The notes under the pieces were generated by a model. The model was not told the DNA's origin. It saw only the letters and a program-made list of their open reading frames with translations, and did no database searches. From NCBI RefSeq assembly GCF_901933205.1, contig NC_044573.1, positions 86,944,546 to 87,008,545 of the forward strand: a stretch of 64,000 bases of DNA. The letters are read 5' to 3'. Made by a program: the position numbers and the translations under genes. Below are positions 11,350 to 22,591 of this stretch, piece after piece (the stretch's first letter is position 1; every line of letters begins with the position of its first letter). Origin of the DNA: Camarhynchus parvulus. Its lineage: Eukaryota; Chordata; Aves; Passeriformes; Thraupidae.

Positions 11350-11800
11350 TGTTGAGGGATCCATTCAGTGCTGGTATCTCAGTGAGCAGCTGCAGTGAGA
11401 GCTGCAGGTTGAGCTCTGGGAGCCCAAGACCAAAGAAAGAGGTCAGGAATCACTGCCCCTTTGCCCAACAAAGGGCCTGGGGACACTCAGAGACACAGCA
11501 GGAGCCTAGGATTTTCCTGGGTCTGTGAGGGGATAAATGCCCAGAGTTTTCTTTTTTGAGGTCCCTCTTTGGAGTCACCTGCTTGAGCTGGTTTTCTGTT
11601 ATTTAGTTACTGGACCAAGATTAAATTATTTTAAGAGTTGGTTCATCTGAGACTCTGCTGTGTGAAACCTGGGTTTGAGCCAGCTCAGAAGCCTGGTGTG
11701 GCTGTGTGAGTGTGGGGGTGCAGCTGCAGAGGGGCCTCGCTCCCAGCTCAGGTGTGGGAGTGTCACTGACAGAGTGGCTCCTGGAGAGATGGGCAAGGAC
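11350..11800 (+). mobile_element. Possible LTR relic, unclassified
   Basis: A GC-richer block in an AT-rich setting. The run GGGGATAAATGCCCAGAG, then a TTTTTTGAGGTCCCTC segment, then ATTAAATTATTTTAAG and a GT-rich tail, looks like U3/R/U5 of an avian LTR. It resembles one I have a vague memory of. I see no clear TG...CA ends and no target duplication, so boundaries are approximate and the call is weak. The 90-codon open frame across 11253-11528 has no recognisable protein motif. Confidence 0.3.
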
Positions 11801-12030
11801 GTTTCCCTAACTAAATATCCTGCCTTTTTAATAGATTTAATTAATATATTGAATCATGACTCATTCTGAAATGAGCAGATGCCTTTTAGTTACTAACCTC
11901 AGAGGGGCAAGGTTTCTGCTGTTTCTGCTGTTGCCAAGTAGTGAGAATCTAGACAGCAGTTCATCTCCTATTCAATAAAGATTTTGTCTGGAAAGGTGGG
12001 TGACAAAATTAAATGGAAAAACAGAGTAGG

Positions 12031-12038
<8 letters not shown>

Positions 12039-12066
<28 letters not shown>
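12039..12066. repeat. (GA)14 dinucleotide microsatellite
   Basis: Fourteen uninterrupted GA units, preceded by a few purine-rich imperfect units. It is a mirror-repeat purine tract. Confidence 0.95.
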
Positions 12067-12071
<5 letters not shown>

Positions 12072-12242
12072 GAAAATGCTATCTGCAGAGCCTATGAACA
12101 CAGAGTTCCCTTGTGTCTGGCTTGCTCTTTATTTTTCTCTATCAATTACAGAGTACATTCCTGTTGCAAGAATGCCCTTCTGGAGTCACTCAAGAAATGT
12201 TTATCTACAAAAGCTTATCTTTCAGCCTTCCAGGCTAAAATG

Positions 12243-12283
12243 TGTTGTGCTTCAATTGTTTGTCATTAATGGAGTGGGCTAAA
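12243..12283 (+). repeat. Short dispersed repeat, copy B
   Basis: Partner of 10101-10142, with an identical 22-base core starting at 12246 and GGAGTGGGCTA after it. Same orientation, about 2.1 kb away. Origin unknown. Confidence 0.6.
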
Positions 12284-12447
12284 AGATAAGTATTGACAAA
12301 AATTCACTTTAGTGAATAAAAAGTACAGGTTACAGCAATAAAAAAATAATGATCTTAATCAAAACCATGAAATTGATGTTTGTATTCCCAGCTTTTGTGA
12401 ACTTTAAATGACACAAAGATATGTATGAATAATACCCTTGTGTTTTT

Positions 12448-12730
12448 AGAATCATATCATATCCTGAATTGACTCCTGGCCCTGCTCCAGACACCCCAAA
12501 AATCCCACCACATGCCTGGGGCATTGTCCAAATGCTTCTCAAACTCTGTCAGGCTGGTGCTGTGACCTTTTCCCTGGGGAGCTGTTCCAGTGCCCAGCCA
12601 CTCGCTGGGTGAGGAACCTTCTGATATCCAACCTAAACCTCCTCTGACACAACTTCAGACCATTCCCTCGATGTCACCAGAGAGAAGAGATCAGTACCTG
12701 CCCCTCCTCTTCCCCTTATGAGGAAGTTGT
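12448..12730 (-). mobile_element. CR1 LINE 3'-end fragment with internal deletion
   Basis: The plus strand begins AGAATCATATCATATCCTG, the reverse complement of a CR1 tail, and continues through CTCCTGGCCCTGC and GTCCAAATGCTTCTC. It ends near CATGAGGAAGTTG-like sequence, matching the reverse complement of the CR1 3' region. Some 30-odd bases normally found after TCCTGAGTTGG are missing, so the copy has a small deletion. It is in minus orientation and 5'-truncated at about 12730. Confidence 0.92.
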
Positions 12731-15700
12731 TGCTTAAGATCGCCAGTATTTTTGTGCTTTCATTGAACACTGGTTTTGATAATGTTACTGCTCCTTAATC
12801 CAGTTTAGGGGGGAATATTTTAAGCACATTCTGTATAGGAACATTAACACATAGCTGTATAGGAAAGACAAGTATTGTGCTTTCATTCAGATAGTATATT
12901 TTCTATTTTATAAAGAGGTGTAAAATTTTAATACCTAACAATATCTACTTTCTGATCAAAATCTTTTGTCACAATTTCTTTGTACTCCTGAATCTTAACG
13001 CTTACAGCTTTTCTCTTTTTTGAAAGCTGCAAACATCAAACTGACAATTCAAGTTAGAATGTTAAGTTTGTTTCAATATTATTTGAATAAAAATTACAGT
13101 AAGTAGATATAAAAAAGCAGCAAAATTGTCTGCATTGTGTTTCTTACTTTAAAGGGACCCTTGCACTGTCAAATGGATGACAGTTTTAAGAAAGGAGCAG
13201 CTCAAAACATAATTTAAAATTCTCATAGAACTGAAGTGTGCATGGAATTTAGGGGTTGCCTATATGCAAGGCATAAGTAATAATGTTCGTGTTAGTCTCT
13301 TAATACTTCCCATTTGTAAAAGTCCAAGCAATCTTAGAAACATGTGACTATTGTCCCCTCTGTCTATACAGATGTGCTCACATTCACTGGGACTGTAGGA
13401 CACAGCAAGGATCAGGCTGTAGGATTTGGTGAACTGGGCTGCTACAAAGGCTTCCAGTGAGCGTCAAAAAAAAGTGCTGCTGACCTATTTACCAGCATGG
13501 CCAGAGTAAACATCCTGTGTGAAATTCTGCTGGTGTCAGTGTTGATAATAAGACTCCCACTGGCTTAAATAAGGCTAGATTTAGCTTCTCCTATGTTTAA
13601 TTTTTCATTAGTCTGCTCAGGGATCTTTTGACCAGTAATTAAGACCTTAAGGGGGAGGAGGTTATGGAAAGATTCAAAGTAGCCTTTTCTGTTTGCTTCT
13701 TTAAGGTTTTATAGGACTGGGATTCTTCATCATTATAAACTCTTCTGAATCTTTCCTGGAAAGATGGGAAGCAAGGCAGAAATGTGGGTGAGAGGCTGGG
13801 CCCCAGGTTTCCTGTTTACTTCAATCTTCTTCTCTTAGAGTACTTAGGGACTGGGGGGTCACAGGCTATGACACAATCTACACAGTCTAGGTGGGTCTCC
13901 TGCACATAGCTTATTTCAAAAATATAGGTTTTAAAAGATGAACTTACTGCAGATTTTGAATCTCATGTAGGAAAATTTTATTTCCTCTGGAATCCTTGAA
14001 ATTTACAAGGTAGGTAATTATATAGCCCTTCTGAACCATTTGAAAATGTCTTATTATCAAAAAGTAGTGGCATCTTCAATTGGCCATTTTTTCTTGAATT
14101 ACTGCTTAGATGCTTTTTCTGTGAACAGCAGGACAGGCTGGGATCTAATGCCAACCAACATGGCCTGTCCTCAGAAAGCAGCAGCAGAAAAGGGGAGTGC
14201 AGTTTAACATTTGCTCACTATCTCTTCTATGCTTCAGCAAATTCCTCCTTTTCCCTCTTCTTTTCGTGAAATTCTTCTTGATGCTTTGGGGATCTTAGAA
14301 GGAAGCTGTGCATGAGCCCAACACAGGGAGAAGATGATTTATGTGAGGGAAAGTTGTCTTCTCTGAGAGTGAAACCTTTTGCTATGTAAGCTCAAGAGGA
14401 TACTTGTAAACAAGAAAGAGAAAGCTCATTTGTAGGCAACCTGAAACCTGAAATGTGTGCAGAAAAGAGAGGTTGGATTTCTTGTCTGAGGAGATAAATA
14501 ACATAGTAACTTCAGAGGGGTTTGGGTCAGTCCTTAGTTGGAATTTAGCTCATTTAATAGGATTGGGAAGGTCACATAACAACAACAGAAGCTGAATTCT
14601 AGACAGATCTCTGTAGTAACTGTCAATACTGATTTCAAAGGTGTGCAAACAAGAAATTTGTCATTTTAATGTAATTTTATGAGATCTCTTTACCATAATG
14701 CACTGCACAAAGTAAATAAAATATTAATCTCCCAAACCAGACATTCTTCAAACGTTTCCCATTTGCATTTTTTGTTAAATGCTTACCACTAGTAAAAATA
14801 ACACAGTGTAAAAAGAAAAGCTTTTTTCTTCATCTAAATATATAATCCATACAATTAGTTTTTAATGAACAGGAGTTTTCCTGTTTTGTTTGGTTTGCTT
14901 TTTTTTTTTTTTCCTGAAGGAAGAATCTCTTGATTGTAACATTGCTATTTTCTAACTGGTTTTGCTGATAAACATTAATTTATGCCTCCTCACCTTCTTT
15001 TTGCAAACCTGCCAGAGATTAAACAGATATACAGGAGATGGCAGAAGCTGCACACAAAATTTGGATAGTGTGCTTGGCATCCTCTAAAACGCTTGGTGGA
15101 GCAGATGAGAGTTTAAAGAGAGTACCTCAATTGGTCCGAGACAAACGCAGAAGTTTGAAAACTGGAAATAGAGGCAATCATTAGGAAATTTGGGTTAAAG
15201 AAATGAAACTAACACTCAGCCAGGCAAAATTCCCACAGAAGCTGAAGTCTGCATTGTAGCACAAAGTATCTGCACAAAGTTTTTATGTTAAATGTAAAAA
15301 CCCCATGTGTTATAATATCACTCTTTCAAATTTGTAACAACCTTTTTTAGAACAATGATGTTTTCACAGAACAGCAGTGGAAAAACAAGTATCTTGCTTC
15401 TTTTGAAGAAAATGAGCTGCCATCATAGCTGCACCTTTGAGATCAACTTAGTTTGATATTTTGTTCCCTTGCTGCATATTCCTGAACTGAGACTCTTGCT
15501 TGCAGTTGAAAACTTCACATAATATCTCTAGGACTTTACCAATGTTAAGCACCATGGACATTGTTTCAAATAGCTGTGGGGGTGTTTTAAAAACACTGAA
15601 AGTTACCTGATAGCAGAGGGGACAGTTTAGGACAAAGAAAGCCATGGGGTTTTTTGACACATAATGAACCAGAATCCATATATAAATAAAGAAAACATAT

Positions 15701-18700
15701 AAGGATACGCAGGAGATGGCAAGAAGCTTGTATAAGAATGGAAGTGGAAAGCTCCTGCAAAGTCCATGGTGATGTTCTAAGCAGATAAAGAATGGCAATA
15801 ATATGATCACATTCAAAGCAAATTTTTATGCCAAAAGGGTCCAGTGAAGTAAAGAAGATTCATGGTCATAGCAAAAAAATGAGCTACTAATTTAACTTTT
15901 AAAGTAATTTAAATATCTGCAGCTTTATTGCAAGTTAAAACAGATGTTTCTGTAAAAACATTATATACCACCAGCACTCTTAGCTGTCCTTCAAGGCTCT
16001 TGGCAGTGAAGCTCAACATTGCATATGAAAAACAGATTTCTTGAACACCACAGCCCGCACAGTTTTATTCAGAAACAACATTTCCTTCCTTTCTTTCATT
16101 ATAATAGAAAATAAGGAACTTTTGCCTGATTATTTCTCTATTATGCATGTTTCTGTATCATAAGGAAACCAAATTGTCTGTGGATGGCTTTGGTATGTGT
16201 TTTACTTGGTTGCCAGTCAGTGAATCAGTAACTAGCAAATATATTTTATCTGAGAAGTCCTAGATTCTTTCAAGTAATATTCCACTAATAACTTCTGCAA
16301 ACTAACCAGCTAACTATGTTACTATTATGTTATTATATGTTAACTATTTCACAGAACAGTGGGCCATCATTAAAAACACCCTTTGAAGCTCCTGTTGAAT
16401 TATGTTGGGTCAAATTGGTTTCAAAGGCCATACTATTGTGTATGACTAATTTCTCCCTTCAAGTTTGCTTTTTCCTTGCAGATCTTAAAAGAAAGAACAC
16501 TCATTTCTGATCTGAAACCTATGCTACTTTCCAACTTTCTCTGTTATCTTCTCTTTTGTGCTATCAATTGCAATGGGGAAAAAAAAGAAGAAATGAATCT
16601 CTTGATAGATCTAACTGGGAAGTTCAGTGGGTGGTTAATGGAATGAAATTACCTGGTTTGACACAAGATATCTGTATTGTGTTAACAGACTTTGATGTGT
16701 TCGGTTTTTTGAACTGAAAGCTGTTTAAGAGCTAATTCTAGGATTCTTACAAAATACTTATGAGTATTGATGTCAAGTATTTTGATAGGATACTTTGTGA
16801 AGCCTTTTAATAAGGAACACAAAACTCCTACAGTTGTATCAAATATACAAAATATTTAAAGAAAATGAAAGAAGTTTAGCCAGAAAGATAAAATGCCTCA
16901 AATGTATTTGGAAGATACACACAGGAGTGCAAAAACCACATAAAATAAGAGTATGCTTAAGGAGTAGTTTCATGATCATTCATGTAGTATTTTCTCTGTG
17001 CATCCTCTCAGATATGGTAGAAAAAAAGGCAGCACATTTTTGTATTTCAGAATGTTTCTCTCTGTCACAAAAAGCATTAATACCATCTCGATTTTTATTG
17101 AAGTTGGTGTCTTTCTGTGACTCACTGTGATTGTGTCAAAGCAGAAATAACATGGATTAATCCTTTAATCTGACAGTCAACAGCTTTTTGCTCTACCAGC
17201 CACCACAGACCTTTGTCTTGCTCATAAATCTTTTGTTCTTGAACACTTATCTGTTTTCCAGGCATTGTTTCCAGCAAGTATCATCAAGGGCCCAGTTATA
17301 TCCAAAACTTTGCCTTTTATCTGCTTTTCCTTCAAATACCCATTCTTCTTCAACTCTATCCGCACTTTTCAGAACAAATCAAACATGTGTCAGGTGATAG
17401 CTCTTGTGCAAGTAGTTTATATCTACTCAGTGTTAACATGCAGCTTTACGTTTTTGGGTAGATGCCTCAGTTTTCACCACAGCCTCTACTTAATTTCATT
17501 ACTTGTCCCATTGTCCCAGCTAACTTTCTGTTATTGCTCTGTTTTCTGGCTTCTCCAGTTGCTCTGCTCATCAGCTCAATTTAAAATAATGCTACCTATG
17601 AGATATCATTCCTTATTTGATTAAACACCATGTAATCAAAACAACAGACTTTGGATAAAATTAACTGTGTGATAATTGACTTCATTATTTTGTCAAAATC
17701 TAACAGGAGATAAATAATTTTCATTAAGTGAGTCACATAAATCAGGAAACTAGTTAACAATAAATAGATAGTGAGAAAGCAGTATCTGCAAGAAATAAGG
17801 AATTTTTTATATACCACATAGGAAATTTCAACAATGACTCAGATCTGGAGGAGAGGAGGGGCTCTGAATGCCCACTTGGGCATAGGTGGGTCTAAATCTG
17901 TTGCTAGGGAAATGTGGTTGTACAGAATAAAAAACCTCACTTTCTGTTAGAAATGTCTCAGATTAAAAGCATGAGAAAGAAAAATGATCTGTTGATTAAC
18001 CTTTATCATGTTTCTTCTGATAATGCATTTCTGACATCTCCAACTTTCTTTGAAATGTTGTATGATGTTTTATATTCTCTCCTGAAATGTACTCTGTGAA
18101 CTTTTGTTACAAATCCCTTTGTTACTATGGAAGCTGAAGGCTGTAGAAACCCATTCTTCTTCATCTTTCCCTTCTTTTTCTCTTACCATTTCAGATGTCT
18201 TGACCTTAGAGAGGATTGGTTTTACACTTATAGTTACCAATAGATTAATGCCAACTACATTTTAGTTAGTGAAATATAAAGTATTCAAAAAAAGAGACAT
18301 TGTTTGTTCAGATCTATCAATCCATTTGGATGGTGAATTCTATAATGAATCCTAAAGAATAAGAATGATCACTATATTAGTATATACATAAGTAATTAAA
18401 AAAAAAATCTTATGCCTCTGCCATCTGCTAATACCCTAAAGTCTTTTGTCTGAATTGTAGCGCCCCAGAATAGAGCAGGAGAGGGACTGTGGGCCTATTC
18501 TGTTGACTATGGACTGCTAATGACCAGTAGTCTTTCTGACTGCTGAGGCACATGGGAGCTCTCCCAAGTACTTTCAGGTAAATCTAGGCTGCTAGGTGTT
18601 GAAGTTACTCAGGTTTCCAAAACCTCTTCCACAAAGAACTATAAAAATAAATTTTATCTCCCATATTCCTTGAGCCATTTCTGCAGATCTTTGGGAGCTC

Positions 18701-18837
18701 AGGTATGATTTATCTGTTTTAGCAGGACCTCTAATAGTAGGTGTGCTGAAATCATAAGTACCAAACTCCTGACATGACAGCATGGGATGAATTCTGGAGA
18801 AAGAATAAATACCTCAAGCCAGTGAATTGAATTTGTG
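12731..18837. other. Unique AT-rich DNA, no gene seen
   Basis: About 6 kb with no transposon that I can name and no convincing coding region. Several open frames of 60-120 codons exist (for example minus strand 15448-15816, rich in hydrophobic residues). They lack familiar motifs and are the sort of frames expected in AT-rich DNA. A T-run at about 14899-14912 is the only simple repeat of note. Confidence 0.5.
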
Positions 18838-19873
18838 TAGCCAGGTTTGGGTGGTGAGTGGCTGCAGGGGTGGATTCTGTGAGATACTGCCAGAAGCTTC
18901 CTCCATGTCCAGCAGAACCAATCCCAGCTAGCTCCAAGATGGATATGCTCCTGGTCAAGACTGGGTCAACCAGAAATTATGGTTATGCTTCTGTGATAAC
19001 ATAGTTTAGAAGAGAAATAAAGTGATTGTGCAGTTGTAATTGCACCCAAAGAAGAGTGGTGTGAGAGTGTGTGAGGGGAACAGCTCTGTAGAGATCAAGA
19101 TCACTGGAGAAGGAGGGGGAAGCAGTACACCAGGCGCTGGAGCTGAGATCCCCTGCAGCCTGTGGTGCAGCCCATGGTGAGGCAGCTGTGCCCCTGCAGC
19201 CCATGGAGATCCCCAGGGATGCAGAGATCCACCTGCAGCCCATGTTGGACCCCCACGCCGGAGCAGGTGGATGCCTGAAAGCAGGCTGTGATCCAGCCTG
19301 TGCTGGAGCAGGCTCCTGGCAGGGACCTGTGGAGAGAGGAGTCCACACTGAAGCAGATTTCTTGGTAGGACCTGTGACCCATGCTGGAGCAGGCTGTGCC
19401 TGGAGTACTTCACCTGGTGGAGAAGCGACCCATGTTGGAACAGTTGGTGGAGAACTGTCTCTTGTGGGATGGATTCACATTGGAGAAGTCCATGGAGAGC
19501 TATTTCCTATGGGAGGCACCCCACAGTGGAGCAGGGAAGGCCTCTTCTCCCTGAGCAGCAGCAGAAACAACCTGTGATGAACTACCATAACCCCCATTCC
19601 CTGTCTCCCTGTGCTGCTGGGGGAGGAGATCAAGCTGGGAAGAAGGGAGGTGTGGGGGTAAGGTATTTTTAAGGTCCTATTGGACTTCTCTTTATCCCGC
19701 TCTGATTTTGTTAGTAATCAATTAATAGTTAGTTAGTAATCAATTAATATCTTTAATTTGAGTCTGTTTTGCTCATGACAGTATTTGATGAGTGATCTTT
19801 CCTGGTCTGTATGAACTATGAACACTTTGTTACATTTTCTCTCTCCTGTCCAGCTGCAGAGGTGAGTGATAGT
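18838..19873 (+). mobile_element. ERVL-type LTR, about 1 kb, 3' end truncated
   Basis: I recognise the order of blocks from a long avian LTR. It runs GGTGGTGAGTGGCTGCAGGG, a GATAACATAGTTTAGAAG segment in the TATA position, and an AGGAGGGGGAAGC block. Then come repeated units around CCCATG-TTGGA and TGGAGCAGG, the GATGAACTACCATAACCCCC block, and GAGTCTGTTTTGCTCATGAC. It ends in CCTGTCCAGCTGCAGAGG. The family normally runs about 50 bp further, so the right end is lost. The left end is not defined by a TG or target duplication. Open frames across it (over 120 codons on both strands) arise from its GC-rich internal repeats and are not genes. Confidence 0.75.
19710..19749 (+). repeat. 18-bp direct duplication inside the LTR
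   Basis: GTTAGTAATCAATTAATA occurs twice (19710-19727 and 19732-19749) with a 4-base GTTA spacer. The family normally has a single such stretch, so this looks like a local slippage duplication after insertion. Confidence 0.85.
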
Positions 19874-22569
19874 TTTACAAGGCAGTGGAGCACAACCATC
19901 TCTGGTGCTAAGTACTAAATGTGAAATAGGGATAGCCAAAAATTCAGCTTGAGTTTTCCCATGCACTTCAGAGTTGGGGCGGGAAAACCAAAAATAACTA
20001 TCCCAAGATTTTTTCTTTTGTGAGGACAGAAGGGCATATCTATTGTTAAAAGCTTGGATATGATGTACAAGCAGACTGTAAAAGTTCCAAAACATCATGC
20101 AGGTTTAAAATCCTGACCTGCAGGTACCAAATTTCCTTGTATTTGCTAGCATTTGAACATTCTAGTTTTTGTTTGATTCAAATAATTTCAGAAAATACTT
20201 TATAGACATAACAGTTAAGTATCAAATTTATTAAAAATCAATGGGAATAATTCTCCTTCTTTCTTTTTGAATATTTTGAGTCTTCCCTTTTTTGATGTAT
20301 CCATAATAATATGTTAAAACTATGCTGAAAAAGAGCATAAGGACACAAGAAATGGTATCAAAAACAGAATTCAAGCACCTCTTTGAATCTAAACCAACCT
20401 CAGACTTCAATTACATGACATATGAAATATGTATTTAATAAATGTAATGTATTATTAAATCCTTCCACTGCATTATCAATAAAAACAGAATGAATTATTG
20501 GCAAAAAAAATCCCTGATAACCAGTTTTTAATTACTTTTTATGACCATTTTCTGATTGAGAAAGTTCTGAGGTAATTTGCATGTGTGCTTAAATATTCAA
20601 GGAAAATCAACAGCTAACTTAATGCATCTAGATTTTAGTACCTAAAGGCTTTAATGAAAAATCCCTTGCATGTTGGGAAAATAACTGACTTCTTCTGTTT
20701 GATTAACTAACATAAACACAATGGAATTTTAGCTGCAGAAAGGATAATGCAAGTCACTCAACATTGAAAGCTCTGTCTCTCCTACTCTACTGTACTCTCT
20801 CATGTGGTTTAAGTTTCCACATGCAAAGGGACTTTTCTTAGTATGGAGCTTATGACAACTTGTCCAAGTATATTAATGACCATGGGTAACAAAACAAACA
20901 CTTCCCATGAAGAAACTAATAATAAATAAAAATGTAACAAATTGCAAGAAAACAAAGTATCAAGTTTAATGGCTTTAAAATTCAATTCTTCTATTTTCCC
21001 TTTTATTATTATAGGCGGTGTGTGGCACCTAAGCTCCTTCTGTGATCAAGAGAGAGAAAAGAGGATCTGAGAGGTGCACATAGTACATGGCATTAATCAT
21101 CCTCTGGAAGTGTCTTTGAGGTAATGTCACTTAGATTGGAATTTTAACTATTAGATTGCTGCAATGACTTCAAATTAATTCCATGCTACTATACAGGCTG
21201 TGTACAGGGACTCTCAGGGAGTTTTAGTGACAAGTCTTAGTCTACTCAAATACAGGCTACACTTCGCATGGCTGCTATAATTAGTGTAAGAGATGTTCGA
21301 AGTCAGGACTGACATCTCAAAGAGACTTGAGCACTTAGGAGCCTCCCCTGAATGCCAAATAGGTTTGGGTAGAGTGAGCCTTTACCTGTGCAAAGTGCAT
21401 CCAACAAGGAAGCACTACTGAAGGTACTCACTAGCAGTGCCCAGGGACTCAAACACATCATTGAAGAGGAATGTAGGAGCCTTCAACTGCTGTCACAACG
21501 AGGTGGCATTTCTCTAAAGCAGGGAAGGAAGGCTGGCACTTAAATCCTGGCCTAACCTGAGCCTTCAATCCCTTGGGCAGCAGCTGGTCACTGGGACCAG
21601 CACTTTCCACCTGAACCAGAGCTGGACTTGCTGCTGCACATGAATGAAAATTGATATTACTGATTGGTTCTCTATTGGCTTCTCTTTGTGTGTCATGTGT
21701 GCTTCAAGCTTGCTTTTGTCTTTAGGTCTATGGATAGTTTAATAATAAATAGGTTCTAATAAGAACTAAATAAGTTCTAATTCTGATAAGACTTAATTGA
21801 GTTTCTTACTGCCTAATGTTCTCCCTTATTTGCAGATAAAACAGAATTTAACATGAAGTGTTGACCTTAGTCTAAATATCTGAATGTGTAAGAATCAGGA
21901 AATAATGCATTTCAAGTTGAATATTATACTTATTGTTTCTTGGCAGGTCTGTAACCATGAGGTCTGTAATTAACACCTCCTCTCTTTCAGTGGCATGGGA
22001 CTCTGCTGACTTCTTTCATCAAAAGGTTTGTGTGCTTGTTATTTGGCACTTGCAGTTTTGTGTCACCACAGAATAAACTTTAACTTTAATAAACGTTACT
22101 TCTTCCACACGTACTGGTAGAAATGAACATTAAACATATTGCAAAGAAGCATCCTTTATTTTTTTTTAGGTGTCCAAATAGATTAAAATGATGCAATTCG
22201 AGCTAGTTCAAGCAGTTATTTCTCAGGTTGGTTGTTCTTTTTTTGAATGAGACAACCTACTGAAATTGGTGGACATATGAGAAAGCGGTCCTCCAGCTTT
22301 GGGATGAACAATCTCCATGTATGACACTCTTAATGTCTCTTAATATCCTTAATAAATTAAATAAAAATCCAACAATATTTACCCACTTCAAGTACATTGT
22401 AATTGAAAACGCAGCTTTCTTTCTCCATTGATACAAATTTTGAAACTAAGAAAGATGAATGAGTGGGTCAAAGGAGCTCTTCATAAGTTTAGGTTGTTCT
22501 CTTTAAAAATATTGCAAGGTTATGATTGAGTTCAGTATAGACTCTAGTATGATTTATGTCTTTGCATAA

Positions 22570-22591
22570 TCTTAAAGAGGTCTTAAAGAGG
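22570..22591 (+). repeat. Perfect 11-bp tandem duplication
   Basis: TCTTAAAGAGG is repeated twice in direct contact. It is probably replication slippage. Confidence 0.9.

Larger units (their letters stand above)
9242..12447. other. Mostly unique AT-rich DNA
   Basis: I see no gene. Listed separately are a short sequence shared between 10.1 and 12.2 kb, a possible LTR relic at about 11.35-11.80 kb and a GA microsatellite. The rest shows nothing I can name. Confidence 0.5.

Noticed and set aside
15448..15816. Hydrophobic 122-codon frame, minus strand, resembling membrane segments
   Set aside because: AT-rich DNA naturally encodes Phe/Leu/Ile/Tyr runs. No family resemblance and no gene context.
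18983..19577. Several overlapping 90-135-codon frames on both strands
   Set aside because: They lie wholly inside the GC-rich repeated body of the ERVL-type LTR and overlap in incompatible frames.
22060..22110. Two AATAAA-like signals as the end of a transcript or LTR
   Set aside because: No TATA, no LTR ends and no coding region nearby. AATAAA is common in AT-rich DNA.
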